This document shows, in pieces, positions 1 through 7,474 of a DNA stretch of 24,111 nucleotides. The DNA is from an uncultured Oscillospiraceae bacterium. GTDB lineage: Bacteria > Bacillota > Clostridia > Oscillospirales > Oscillospiraceae. Location of the stretch: positions 1-24,111 of the forward strand of contig CAJUQD010000039.1 in assembly GCA_910588105.1 (NCBI GenBank). The letters run 5' to 3'. Positions within the stretch are counted from its first letter, which is position 1; every line of letters starts with the position of its first letter. The notes beneath the pieces are model-generated. The model did no database searches. It was given only the letters and a program-made list of their open reading frames with translations, and had not been told where the DNA came from. The translations under genes and the position numbers were made by a program.

Positions 1-21
1 TAGACCTCTTGCGAAATTAAG
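1..21 (+). repeat. Left terminal inverted repeat of the IS
   Basis: It matches the reverse complement of 865-885 at 20 of 21 positions; the only mismatch is at position 17. The first 16 bases (TAGACCTCTTGCGAAA) are a perfect inverted match. The exact outer boundary could lie one or two bases further in or out, because the flank to the left is not in the window. Confidence 0.9.
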
Positions 22-454
22 CAAAGCGGTCAAAGTTGCAGATACCAGCAATCAAGGAAAAGCGGAGAGCAAAGCGCTTTCTCCGGTTGCGGTAACGCTC
101 GGAAAGGATACGAAACCTTTTGACAAAACGGATGGCATGTTCAACAAAGATACGTTTTCTTGAAATCTCACGGTTATTTCTACGCTCCTGCCTGGTCAAG
201 GGATGGTTCTTGGAACGCTTTTTCGGCAGGAGGGAATTGACATTTATCTGAACAAGCCCCAGGTATCCGGTATCCGTCTCCAACACCGTTTCTGCCCTGA
301 CATGGGTACAGGAATCCTTGAATAGCTGGAAATCGTGCTTCTTTCCGTTGGAGAATGCCAGAGCAATGATCTCCCCGGTCCGAAGGTTGACGAGCAGCTG
401 CGTCTTTAGTGTATGCCGCTTTTTCTTCCCGGAATAGTACCGCTTTTGCTTTTT
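17..454 (-). CDS. IS5-family transposase, C-terminal part (ORF B)
   Basis: This frame is open from just after a TAA at 455-457 down to the stop at 17-19 and has no good start of its own (only a GTG at 284-286 far inside). It encodes the catalytic core: KKQKRYYSGKKKRHTLKTQ, then the second Asp in LETDTGYLGLV and the Glu in RIFVEHAIRFVKRFRIL, followed by the usual C-terminal RYRNRRKRF region. Joined to ORF A by a -1 shift at the A7 run it gives a full-length ISL2-type DDE transposase of about 275 residues. The catalytic triad is intact, so the element may be active if frameshifting works. Start coordinate is the limit of the open frame, not an initiation codon. Confidence 0.75.
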   Translation of the reverse strand, partial: KKQKRYYSGKKKRHTLKTQLLVNLRTGEIIALAFSNGKKHDFQLFKDSCTHVRAETVLETDTGYLGLVQINVNSLLPKKRSKNHPLTRQERRNNREISRKRIFVEHAIRFVKRFRILSERYRNRRKRFALRFSLIAGICNFDRFA

Positions 455-843
455 TTAGGACGCTCAATCGGCGATTCTGTTGCGTCTATCAGAACCACCT
501 CATATTCCATGTCACTTTTTAGCGGCGCTTTCCGGCCAGGCAGTGAAAAGGTTCCGTCCCGGATCAGCGTATCTTCCACCCATTTGATCCCTCGATAGAT
601 ATTGCTTTCTGCTATTCCGTAACTGGCCGCTATATGGGCATAAGTACGATATTCCCGCAGATACTCCAGGGTAGCCAGCAGCAAATCCTCTATGCTCAGC
701 TTTGGCTTCCTCCCGCGATGCCGATGCTTTTCTGCATAGCCTTTCCGCAAAATCTCTACCATCTTGTCAAAGGTTGCTCGCTTCACCCCGGTGATTCTCC
801 GGAATTTTGTGCTTGAATACTCTACTATCTTTTCATATTTCAT
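406..843 (-). CDS. IS5-family transposase, N-terminal part (ORF A)
   Basis: This 145-residue frame holds the DNA-binding N-terminus and the first catalytic aspartate of a DDE transposase. Residues 15-90 look like the HTH_Tnp_4 helix-turn-helix seen in ISL2-type transposases (GVKRATFDKMVEIL, then IEDLLLATLEYLREYRTYAHIA). The motif VLIDATESPIERPKK (residues 117-131) carries the first Asp at about 120. After an A7 run at 450-456 the frame gives an unrelated tail and stops at 406. The expected continuation (KKQKRYYSGKKKRHTLKTQ) is present in the -1 frame, so this is the first part of one transposase of about 275 residues. Frame change could be programmed (ribosomal or transcriptional slippage) or a disabling mutation. 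Confidence 0.85.
   Translation of the reverse strand: MKYEKIVEYSSTKFRRITGVKRATFDKMVEILRKGYAEKHRHRGRKPKLSIEDLLLATLEYLREYRTYAHIAASYGIAESNIYRGIKWVEDTLIRDGTFSLPGRKAPLKSDMEYEVVLIDATESPIERPKKSKSGTIPGRKSGIH
450..456 (-). other. A7 slippage site joining transposase ORFs A and B
   Basis: On the minus strand seven adenines are read as AAA AAA AGC in frame 0. Re-reading one A gives AAA AAG CAA, which continues the transposase in the -1 frame. The frame-0 phase does not place a canonical X XXY YYZ heptamer here (the base before the run is T), so slippage of one tRNA or addition of one A by RNA polymerase is more likely than a classical tandem slip. Confidence 0.6.
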
Positions 844-849
844 GCCCCT

Positions 850-877
850 ATTTTACCATAGTACCTTATTTTCGCAA
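850..877 (-). promoter_or_regulatory. Candidate transposase promoter overlapping the right repeat
   Basis: On the minus strand TTGCGA (872-877) is followed after 16 bp by TAAAAT (850-855), 7 bp before the transposase ATG. The -35 lies within the terminal inverted repeat, as is common in small insertion sequences. The -10 is very close to the start codon, so a leaderless or nearly leaderless message would result; the match is suggestive only. Confidence 0.35.
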
Positions 878-885
878 GAGGTCTA
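865..885 (-). repeat. Right terminal inverted repeat of the IS
   Basis: Reverse-complement partner of 1-21, ending in TTTCGCAAGAGGTCTA. It also contains the likely -35 box of the transposase promoter. Confidence 0.9.
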
Positions 886-954
886 CTATAATTGACGCAC
901 AAGTTTTGCCGGACAGCAGTTGCCGATTTTCAGCTGCGCTTACCACATAAGCAC

Positions 955-996
955 AAAAAGGGCAGGCGCCGCCCATTCCTCTGCGTCCGCCCTTTT
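955..996 (-). terminator. Rho-independent terminator after the sigma / anti-sigma pair
   Basis: On the minus strand, 30 bp past the anti-sigma stop, AAAAGGGCGG ... GCCTGCCCTTTTT can fold as a hairpin with an A-tract before it and a T-tract after it (arms 989-996 and 955-963, with extra GC pairs inside). The rest of 886-1026 shows nothing recognisable. Confidence 0.65.
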
Positions 997-1026
997 CCTA
1001 CCTATTTTCCAATATTTCTCTCCTGC

Positions 1027-2574
1027 TCAATCCCAATCCTGCTCATACTCCAGCACCGCGCCGGTGGCGCCATCGATGGTGTACTCATACTCCACACGGC
1101 CCACTTCAAACTTTACATCGTACTCCAGCCGCCCATCATCCCAGTCCCGCTCCACCTCCAATTTGCTGGTTTCGCTCTCTAACACTCCAGCATGGACCAG
1201 GGCTGCGGCCTTGGCCGCCTCAATGCCAATGTCTTCAGCGGAAACCACACCGCCGTGGTGGCTGCTACTGTGGTTCTCCTGCTTGTGCTTGAGCACAGAG
1301 CAGGAACGGCCGTCGATGGTGTAATCGTACTCTGTCTCACCGCACCAGAATTCCACATCGTATTCCAACCGTCCGTCGTCCCAGTCCCGCTCCACTTTGA
1401 GCCCGGTGATCTGGGATTCGCTCAGCCCCGCGTGTTCCAGCGCGGAAGCCAGCGCGGCCTCCCGGCCCACATCCTGATCGGCGGGGGGCGCAGAGGGCTG
1501 GGGCTGGGCGGAGGGCAAAGGCTGCGGAACCGGGGTGGGGACGGCCGCGCCAGGGGCCAAGCTCGCCACATCTTTCGGCCCACTGAGCACCTGGCCAGTG
1601 AACGCCTCCACAATATACTCATACTCGCCCCAGGCAGTCCTGACCTCCACCCCGTAGTGAGGCGGGAACTCGTCCAGCTCCGGATCCACATCGGTGGTCA
1701 CCGAGCTGAGCTCCAGCGTGCCTGCATATTCCTCCGCAGCCAGCGCGGCGGCAGACTTGCCGATGGGAATGCGCTGCTCCCCTGTGTCCAGCAGATCCTC
1801 CAGCTCCTCCACCGACAGGGCGGCCAGCTGCTGGAAGGCGCTGGCGCTGTTGGTGGCAATGGTACCGTTCATCTCCATCACCCGGCGCACCAGGGCGGCT
1901 TTTCCGGCGGAGATACCGCTGTCAAAGGTTCCATACTCCGACGCAGGCGTCCCGGCATCATAGGCGATCACCTGGCTGAACACCGACGTTCCCGGGGCCT
2001 GGCTCTGGAGCACCCCATCCACCGAGGCCACCAGCTCCTGCTGGAGCCGGACGGCCCGTGCCTGGTCGCTGTCCTCCACCGAAATCAGTATGGCAGAGGA
2101 AATGCTGTCCATGTAACCCGCCTTCACCAGCGCCCCCACAATGGCGTTCACAGTCACATCCAGCTTTGCGCCCTTGAGGTCGGCTCCGCCGTCCATAGAA
2201 AACAGCACTGCGGCGGCCTCCTGGTTCAAGGCGGTGCACGAAATCACCCGCCCGCCCCGGCTGACCTTCAGCTCAATGCTGGGGTTCACATCCAACGACA
2301 CCACCGATGCTACAGCGCAGTTCTGGTAGTAATAGCCCGCTCCGCCGCCTACCCCCAGCAGCACCAGCGCCGCGCAGGCAGCGGCCAGCCAGGCCCTTCC
2401 TTTTTTCCTTCCTGCGGCCCCACCTGTCACGGCCAAGTCAACCATATTCTGTTGCTTCATTTCCATCACGCTCCCGTTTTGCTCACCGCAGCGGGAGAGA
2501 ACCGCGTCCAGATCGTCCGGTGCCGCATGGGCTACAGCCTGGGCCAGCCGCAATTCCAATTCCCGGTCAGTCAT
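1027..2574 (-). CDS. Membrane anti-sigma factor with RsgI-like domain and PepSY-like repeats
   Basis: The 515-residue protein has a cytoplasmic N-terminus (1-60, presumed sigma-binding), one membrane segment at about 61-82, then an extracellular part. Residues 88-112 (VASVVSLDVNPSIELKVSRGG) are the signature of the middle domain of RsgI-type anti-sigma factors. Three PepSY-like units follow at about 270-333, 366-430 and 447-511; the last two share VERDWDDGRLEYDV exactly, so they look like a recent internal duplication. A Pro/Ala/Gln linker (342-365) separates the first unit from the other two. The ATG overlaps the sigma stop by 4 bp, implying translational coupling. Family knowledge says such proteins hold their sigma factor at the membrane until an outside signal triggers release; the signal here is unknown. 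Confidence 0.85.
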   Translation of the reverse strand: MTDRELELRLAQAVAHAAPDDLDAVLSRCGEQNGSVMEMKQQNMVDLAVTGGAAGRKKGRAWLAAACAALVLLGVGGGAGYYYQNCAVASVVSLDVNPSIELKVSRGGRVISCTALNQEAAAVLFSMDGGADLKGAKLDVTVNAIVGALVKAGYMDSISSAILISVEDSDQARAVRLQQELVASVDGVLQSQAPGTSVFSQVIAYDAGTPASEYGTFDSGISAGKAALVRRVMEMNGTIATNSASAFQQLAALSVEELEDLLDTGEQRIPIGKSAAALAAEEYAGTLELSSVTTDVDPELDEFPPHYGVEVRTAWGEYEYIVEAFTGQVLSGPKDVASLAPGAAVPTPVPQPLPSAQPQPSAPPADQDVGREAALASALEHAGLSESQITGLKVERDWDDGRLEYDVEFWCGETEYDYTIDGRSCSVLKHKQENHSSSHHGGVVSAEDIGIEAAKAAALVHAGVLESETSKLEVERDWDDGRLEYDVKFEVGRVEYEYTIDGATGAVLEYEQDWD

Positions 2575-3152
2575 CGGTCGCTCTCTCCTTTCATCAGGCT
2601 GCGCAGTTTGCCCAGCCCGCGGTAGTATTTAGACAGGACGGTGGACAGCGGCTTTTCCAGCAGCCGGGCAATTTCCCGGTGCTTCAGCCCAGCCACGGCG
2701 TGCAGCAAAACAATTTGCCGCTCCTCCTCCCCCAGCCCCGCCAGCGCCTGCTGGAGGAGCTGGCGGTCCTCAGGGGAGATGCCGGTGGCCTGGGCCGGGA
2801 TGGCGTTCCACTCCTCCTCTCCCAGTTCCACCCGCCGCACGCCCCTGCGTAGCCGGGACAGGGCCAAGTTGCGGGCTATGGTGAGAAGCCACGCCATGGG
2901 CGAACCCTGGGGACGGTAGGCGGGGGCGCCCTCCCACACCCGGACGAATACATCCTGGGCCACGTCCTGGGCCTCGTGGGCGTCGTGGAGCAGGGACAAC
3001 GCCAGGGCATACACCGCACCCCGCGCCCGACCATACAGCAGGGCGAATGCCTCCCTGTCTCCCCGGCCTGTCCGAACCACAAGCTGCTCCAGCTCCCGGT
3101 TCCGGCAGTCCCGGTCCTCTTGCGTTATCTGGGTGCCAAGCACAGTCAGCAT
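2571..3152 (-). CDS. ECF-type RNA polymerase sigma factor
   Basis: A 193-residue sigma-70-family protein of the extracytoplasmic function group. Region 2 spans about 25-100 (ALLYGRARGAVYALALSLL, then DVAQDVFVRVWEGAP and MAWLLTIARNLALSRLRR). Region 4 is at about 130-185 (LAGLGEEERQIVLLHAVAGLKHREIARLLEKPLSTV), the -35-recognising helix-turn-helix. There is no region 1 or 3. The ATG at 3150-3152 follows AGGAGA by 8 nt. It is the first gene of a two-gene unit with the anti-sigma gene, which overlaps its stop. ECF sigma factors usually transcribe their own operon; I could not identify a convincing ECF-type promoter in 3153-3316. Targets cannot be read from the window. Confidence 0.9.
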   Translation of the reverse strand: MLTVLGTQITQEDRDCRNRELEQLVVRTGRGDREAFALLYGRARGAVYALALSLLHDAHEAQDVAQDVFVRVWEGAPAYRPQGSPMAWLLTIARNLALSRLRRGVRRVELGEEEWNAIPAQATGISPEDRQLLQQALAGLGEEERQIVLLHAVAGLKHREIARLLEKPLSTVLSKYYRGLGKLRSLMKGESDR

Positions 3153-3250
3153 AGTCCATTTCTCCTGTCACACAAGGAATGCGCAAATTGGGCGTTTTAT
3201 CGCACGCCCCACAAAATTTTTTCTAACAGCCTGCCGCCCCGGTGCGAGTG

Positions 3251-3280
3251 AAAAAATACCCCGGGCTGCGGGTGCTTTTT
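3251..3280. terminator. Possible weak bidirectional terminator
   Basis: ACCC (58-61 of 3200) pairs with GGGT (3270-3273) around an 8-base loop, with a run of six A on one side and five T on the other. It is 37 bp beyond the binding-protein gene on the minus strand. The stem is only four GC-rich pairs plus A:T flanks, so strength is doubtful. Confidence 0.35.
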
Positions 3281-3316
3281 ACATCGGACTCTGCCAGCAG
3301 ACAGGCCAGCGTTTTC

Positions 3317-4636
3317 TCACCGGCGGCTCAGCGCTGCCTCCTGAAGCTGGTCAAAGGCCACCATGCACTCATCCACCGAGGCGCCCCCCAGCAGCTGCCG
3401 TACAATCAGGCAGGTATTGCCCCACTGCTCCACATTCATCCCCGCATTGGAGCCCAAAACATAGACCCCTTCCTCAATTCTGTCGTTTAATGGCCGCAGG
3501 GCGGGTACACAGTCCACCGACACATTTTGGGATGGGGAAATCACCCGGTTGGTCTCTGAAAACAGCTGAAGGGCCTCATCGGAGATCATAACGTCCAACA
3601 CCCGCATGGCATCCTGGGCATGCTCCGCGTCGGCGCCCACCGCCCATCCAGTCATGGGCATCACCGGCATCTGGCCCCGACTGCTGGGGAATCCGATCAC
3701 CTGCATCTCAAAATCTGTCTTGCCGTAGGCGGTTTCCGTGTTGGCCGCCCCCCAGTAGGCCATGACGATGGGGGTTCTGCCCGCCAGAAAGTCCGGCCCC
3801 TCCCCATCAATGGCCTCGCTCACCAGGGCCTTTGCCCCATCAATGTATCCCCGGTCAATGAGCGTCTGAAGAAATTCAAAGCCAGGGCGCATATAGTCGC
3901 TGTACTTGGCCTCCCCGCTGTTCAGGGCGGCGATCTCCGTCTCGGTGCTCCCGCCGTTGTAGAGATCCGCGTAGGCCTGGGCGAATACCAAGGTCTCCAG
4001 CCACCAGCGGTTAGCGCCTATGGGGGTCTCGATCCCGTTTTCCTGGAACACCCGGCAACACTCCAGGAACTCCTCCGGTGTATTGGGCAAATCCAATCCA
4101 TACTGCTTGAACAGATCCACGTTGACAAACAGACCGTAGGCCACCACCTCCTGGGGGATGGCCACCAGCTTTCCATCCACCGTATTGGCGGTTCGGATGA
4201 TCTCCCGCAGGTTTTTTGCGCTGTCCAGCCCAGACAGGTCCATCAGCCTGCCCTCACCCCCCAGGGTCAGGATAGTGTCCGGGTTAAGCAGATACAGGTC
4301 GTCCATATTGTTCCGGGCCCGGTCCAGGGCCACCTCGTCATAGGTCCTGTCCTGATAGTCCTCCGCAGTGTAGGTCCAGTAGGACACACTGACGCCCAGC
4401 CTCTCCTCCGCCATGGCAACCGTCAGGTCCGCAGCAGTCCTGGCCACGTTTTCCGCATCAGGGGCGGTTTTCTCCATGGGGCTGAACAGGTTAACCACCT
4501 GCTTGACAACTGCTTGGGAAGGCAGAAGGTTTTGGTTCTCATCCCCGCCTGTACAGGCCGCCCCCGCCAACAGCAAAAGTCCCGCCATGCAAATAGCGGC
4601 CCATTCGCGCAGGCCGTTGTTTTCATGCTTCCTCAT
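3317..4636 (-). CDS. Extracellular sugar-type solute-binding lipoprotein, partner of the sensor kinase
   Basis: A 439-residue family-1-type solute-binding protein. The N-terminus has charged residues, a hydrophobic stretch (about 12-27) and Cys28 in LLLLAGAACTGG, fitting a lipoprotein signal, though Gly at -3 is less usual. The body has the two-lobe binding-protein character, with the typical TPEEFLECCRVFQENGIETPIG segment and MPMTGWAVGADAEHAQDAMRVLDVMI near the end. I chose the ATG at 4634-4636 because AAAGGA lies 9 nt before it; the ATG at 4652-4654, overlapping the kinase stop as ATGA, would add six residues. It directly follows the kinase gene, and no permease or ATPase gene is nearby, so a ligand-sensing role with the kinase is more likely than transport. 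Ligand unknown. Confidence 0.8.
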   Translation of the reverse strand: MRKHENNGLREWAAICMAGLLLLAGAACTGGDENQNLLPSQAVVKQVVNLFSPMEKTAPDAENVARTAADLTVAMAEERLGVSVSYWTYTAEDYQDRTYDEVALDRARNNMDDLYLLNPDTILTLGGEGRLMDLSGLDSAKNLREIIRTANTVDGKLVAIPQEVVAYGLFVNVDLFKQYGLDLPNTPEEFLECCRVFQENGIETPIGANRWWLETLVFAQAYADLYNGGSTETEIAALNSGEAKYSDYMRPGFEFLQTLIDRGYIDGAKALVSEAIDGEGPDFLAGRTPIVMAYWGAANTETAYGKTDFEMQVIGFPSSRGQMPVMPMTGWAVGADAEHAQDAMRVLDVMISDEALQLFSETNRVISPSQNVSVDCVPALRPLNDRIEEGVYVLGSNAGMNVEQWGNTCLIVRQLLGGASVDECMVAFDQLQEAALSRR

Positions 4637-4650
4637 GGCCGTCCATCCTT

Positions 4651-7206
4651 TCATTTCACAAATTGCCTGACCGCCTTTTTCAGCAGCTCCACGTCCAGCG
4701 GCTTGGATACGTGGACGTTCATCCCTGCGTCCAGCGCTGCCTTTTCATCCTCCGCAAAGGCGTTTGCCGTCATGGCAATGATGGGGATGCTCTCCGCGTC
4801 CTCCCGCTCCAAGGCCCGGATGGCGCGGGCGGCGTCGTGCCCGTTCATCACCGGCATCTGCACATCCATCAGGATGGCGTCAAATTCGCCCGGTTGCGAG
4901 TGCCGGAACCGTTCCACCGCCAGCAGGCCGTTCTCCACGACCTCGCAGGAGGCACCCTCCAATTCTAAAAGCTCCGTCAAAATTTCGGCGTTAATCTCGT
5001 TGTCCTCCGCTGCCAGAAAGTGCAGCCCCTCCAGACTGTCCCCCTGTTCAGGCTCCGGCTGGACGGTGGCCCCGTCCCCCCAAAGCTCCTCCACCTTCTC
5101 CCGGAAAGCAGCCGCAAAAAAGGGCTTAGCCAGCACGCCCGTGCGCCCCATTTCCGCAGCCTGTCCTATCCCCTGGGCATCGTGCTCCGCCAGCAGTACA
5201 AGGGGCACCTCGGGAAGGGCTCGGCGCAGCTCCCAGGCCGCCTGGGCGCCGTCCATCCTCGGCCCATCCCAGTCCAGCAGCACCAATTGATATGCCCCGC
5301 CGTTCCGCACCCGCTCCAGAGCGTCTTCCAGCCCGGCGGCGGTGTCCACCCGGATACCCGTGTCTGCCATGAGTGTCTGAATGCCCTCCCGGCCTTCCGG
5401 ATCCGCCTCCACCGCCAGCACTAGGGATACCCCCCGGTCCTTCCAGAACTGCCGGTCCGCACAGCCCTCCTGGATGCGCAGCTCCAGCTCCACCCGGAAG
5501 GTGGACCCCTGGTCCACCTGGCTGACCACGTCGATGGTTCCCCCCATCAGCTCCACAATACTTTTGGTGATGGCCATACCCAGCCCGGTACCCTGCACCT
5601 TGTTGGTGGTGCTGTTCTCCGCCCGGGTAAAGGCATCGAAAATGGTCTCCAGATACTCCGGCGTCATGCCGTATCCGTCGTCCTGCACCTCAATGAGAAT
5701 ATGTTCGTACTGGTCGGAACGCTGCTTGAGCCCGATCATGCGCAGCCAGATGTGGCCGCCCTCTGGGGTGTATTTTACGGCGTTGGACAGCAGATTAATG
5801 AGGATCTGGTTGATCCGGGTCTCGTCCCCCACCAAATACTCGTGGCGGATGCCCGTGACCTCCACATGGAACTCCTGGGACTTGGCGCGGGCCATGGGCT
5901 GGATAATGGCATCCACCGAGGCCACCACATCGCTCAGGGCAAACTGATCAAAGGTGAGCACCACCTTGCCGCTCTCTATTTTGGAGACATCCAGAATGTC
6001 GTTGATGAGACTGAGCAGGTGTTGTCCGGAGGATGTGATTTTTTTGGTGTACTCCCGCACCTTGGCCGGGTTGTCGGCATCCCTGGACAACAGGGTTGTG
6101 AAGCCCAACACCGCGTTCATGGGCGTACGGATATCGTGGGACATGTTGGACAGGAAAGTGGTTTTGGACTCGCTGGCAATCTGGGCAGCCTGGAGGGCCT
6201 GGGCCAGCTGCTGGCTGTGGAGCCGCCGCTCTTCCTCCCGCTCTTTTCTCACCCGCTCCTGCTGCCGCCAGTTGAGGTAATACAGCAACGCACACAGGAA
6301 GAAGGCTGCCAGCATGGCGGCCACCACCATGGCAATGTTCTGGTTGACTGTCCGCCCCTCCTGCTGGATGGCCTCCACAGGCACATAGCCCACCAGAAAA
6401 ATAGTCCCCCCGTTCACCGACCACATATAATTGAGGGCCTTCCCCCCCCGGATATTATGATAAAACAGGATATTTTGCCCTTCGTCCAGGCACTGGGCCA
6501 CCTCCGAGCGGATGCCGGGATTCTGGATGTCGTTGGCCCGGTAGAAGTCGTCCAGGTTCAGGTGGCCGGCGCTGCGCTGGCCCATCCCCTTGGGTTTGAG
6601 GACAAACCGCTGGCTCTGGGCGTCCATGATATACAACAACGCCTGCTTGTTATAGAACCCGTCCGAGGGCAGGGCGCGGTCTATGGCGTCATAGACATAC
6701 TCCACGTACAGCGTCCCGGTCTCCACCCCGTCCCGCTCCACGGGACATTTCATGGTGTAGGCCCAGGTGCCCATATGGTTCAGGTAAGACCGGGACACGG
6801 ACATGCCTGCCACCGTGCCCCCGGCGGAAAAATCCAGCCCCTCCTCCGTGAACACCTCCCCATTGTTGGAAATGCCCTGCGTCCTGCCCGCCGGAATCAG
6901 GGACAGCTTCACCATGGTCCGATTGCTGGAGAAGGAGAGAATGAACCCCTTCGGATCCTCCGCCCGGGCCACTTCCTGGGCAATCAGGAGTTGGAAGTCC
7001 GCCTCGCTGTTAAAAATGGCCTCAATGGTACACTGGATCAGATCCAGGCTTTCGCTCAGGTTTTGAATGGCGGCGGAGGACATCTCCCGGGACGTTCTCC
7101 GGGCTACTGTGTACACTATGGCGCCGAAAACGCAAAAGACCAGCAAAAAAGAGAGAGGCAGAAAAAGTCCCCGCCGCTGTTCCCGTTTCTTTGGCTCTTT
7201 TTTCAT
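4651..7206 (-). CDS. Hybrid sensor histidine kinase with two receiver domains
   Basis: An 851-residue membrane kinase. Order: TM1 (about 13-35), an extracellular sensor region of about 255 residues (Cache-like in size and position, not certain), TM2 (about 290-312), a coiled-coil linker (315-345), HisKA with His357 in SNMSHDIRTPMNAVLGF, and the ATPase with N box NLLSNAVKYT (471-480), DDGYGM (509-514) and GTGLGM (539-544). Receiver 1 (about 595-708) has Asp645 and Lys694 but a weak acidic pocket. Receiver 2 (about 727-850) is canonical, with Glu734/Asp735, Asp781 in LMDVQMP and Lys835. The ATG at 7204-7206 follows GGAG by 9 nt; a TTG 42 bp upstream lacks a site. No DNA-binding output domain or response regulator is adjacent, so phosphate probably passes to a partner elsewhere. 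Confidence 0.9.
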   Translation of the reverse strand: MKKEPKKREQRRGLFLPLSFLLVFCVFGAIVYTVARRTSREMSSAAIQNLSESLDLIQCTIEAIFNSEADFQLLIAQEVARAEDPKGFILSFSSNRTMVKLSLIPAGRTQGISNNGEVFTEEGLDFSAGGTVAGMSVSRSYLNHMGTWAYTMKCPVERDGVETGTLYVEYVYDAIDRALPSDGFYNKQALLYIMDAQSQRFVLKPKGMGQRSAGHLNLDDFYRANDIQNPGIRSEVAQCLDEGQNILFYHNIRGGKALNYMWSVNGGTIFLVGYVPVEAIQQEGRTVNQNIAMVVAAMLAAFFLCALLYYLNWRQQERVRKEREEERRLHSQQLAQALQAAQIASESKTTFLSNMSHDIRTPMNAVLGFTTLLSRDADNPAKVREYTKKITSSGQHLLSLINDILDVSKIESGKVVLTFDQFALSDVVASVDAIIQPMARAKSQEFHVEVTGIRHEYLVGDETRINQILINLLSNAVKYTPEGGHIWLRMIGLKQRSDQYEHILIEVQDDGYGMTPEYLETIFDAFTRAENSTTNKVQGTGLGMAITKSIVELMGGTIDVVSQVDQGSTFRVELELRIQEGCADRQFWKDRGVSLVLAVEADPEGREGIQTLMADTGIRVDTAAGLEDALERVRNGGAYQLVLLDWDGPRMDGAQAAWELRRALPEVPLVLLAEHDAQGIGQAAEMGRTGVLAKPFFAAAFREKVEELWGDGATVQPEPEQGDSLEGLHFLAAEDNEINAEILTELLELEGASCEVVENGLLAVERFRHSQPGEFDAILMDVQMPVMNGHDAARAIRALEREDAESIPIIAMTANAFAEDEKAALDAGMNVHVSKPLDVELLKKAVRQFVK

Positions 7207-7302
7207 CTTCACGATCTCCAATCCGCCCCCTTTTGGAAGCAGCCCCAAAGCACCCGGGCAGCCGGGACCCCATAGTCCCGCCTGCCAAACCGTCTTTTTA
7301 TA

Positions 7303-7332
7303 ATTATATCATTTTCTTCATTTTAGTGTCAA
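7303..7332 (-). promoter_or_regulatory. Sigma-A-like promoter of the kinase / binding-protein operon
   Basis: On the minus strand a consensus TTGACA (7327-7332) and consensus TATAAT (7303-7308) are separated by 18 bp, about 97 bp before the kinase ATG. This is the strongest-looking promoter in the interval 7249-7474. Confidence 0.75.
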
Positions 7333-7405
7333 TAGTGCCAGGTTCCGGACATAGGCGTTCCTCCCGCAAAAGTTCATACAGCGCCCGCCCCACCCCATTA
7401 TACGC

Positions 7406-7444
7406 AGCAAGGCGGGTGCGGCTCTTCGCCGCCCCCGCCTTGCT
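7406..7444. other. Long GC-rich hairpin between the CdaR-type regulator and the kinase operon
   Basis: AGCAAGGCGGG (7406-7416) pairs with 7434-7444, then after one mismatch GCGGC (7418-7422) pairs with GCCGC (7428-7432) around a TCTTC loop: 16 pairs in all. It is 30 bp past the regulator stop, the place of a terminator, but neither strand has a T-run after it. It may work as a terminator, an mRNA 3' end stabiliser or neither. Confidence 0.5.
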
Positions 7445-7474
7445 GTCCCTCTCGCGTTATCCCGGCCCTCCCTT

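Larger units (their letters stand above)
1..885 (-). mobile_element. IS5-like (ISL2-type) insertion sequence
   Basis: The element is bounded by near-perfect 21-bp terminal inverted repeats (1-21 and 865-885, 20 of 21 matching) that begin TAGACCTCTTGCGAAA. It carries one transposase split into two frames on the minus strand, and the transposase stop codon lies inside the left repeat. The DDE residues and the short HTH_Tnp_4-like N-terminus fit the ISL2 branch of the IS5 family. The length of about 885 bp is usual for that group. The window starts exactly at the left repeat, so the target-site duplication cannot be verified; the right flank begins CTATAATTG. It lies downstream of the anti-sigma gene and interrupts nothing visible on its right side. 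Confidence 0.9.

Noticed and set aside
180..467. Third minus-strand frame within the insertion sequence
   Set aside because: Its sequence does not resemble any transposase part; the catalytic motifs are in the two other frames.
886..900. Outward promoter created by the insertion sequence (TATAAT at 887-892)
   Set aside because: No matching -35 at the right distance in the IS end, and it would point antisense into the anti-sigma gene.
1110..1400. Direct DNA repeat at about 1110-1150 and 1360-1400
   Set aside because: Explained by the duplicated PepSY-like units of the anti-sigma protein, not a separate DNA element.
1192..2625. Long plus-strand open frame opposite the anti-sigma gene
   Set aside because: Antisense shadow in GC-rich DNA: no ribosome binding site, Arg/His/Gly/Gln-rich composition, and the minus-strand protein has clear domains.
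3620..5290. Long plus-strand open frame opposite the binding-protein and kinase genes
   Set aside because: Crosses two recognisable minus-strand genes, low-complexity composition, no family signature.
5701..7275. Long plus-strand open frame opposite the kinase gene
   Set aside because: Antisense shadow with no recognisable motif; the opposite strand encodes intact kinase boxes.
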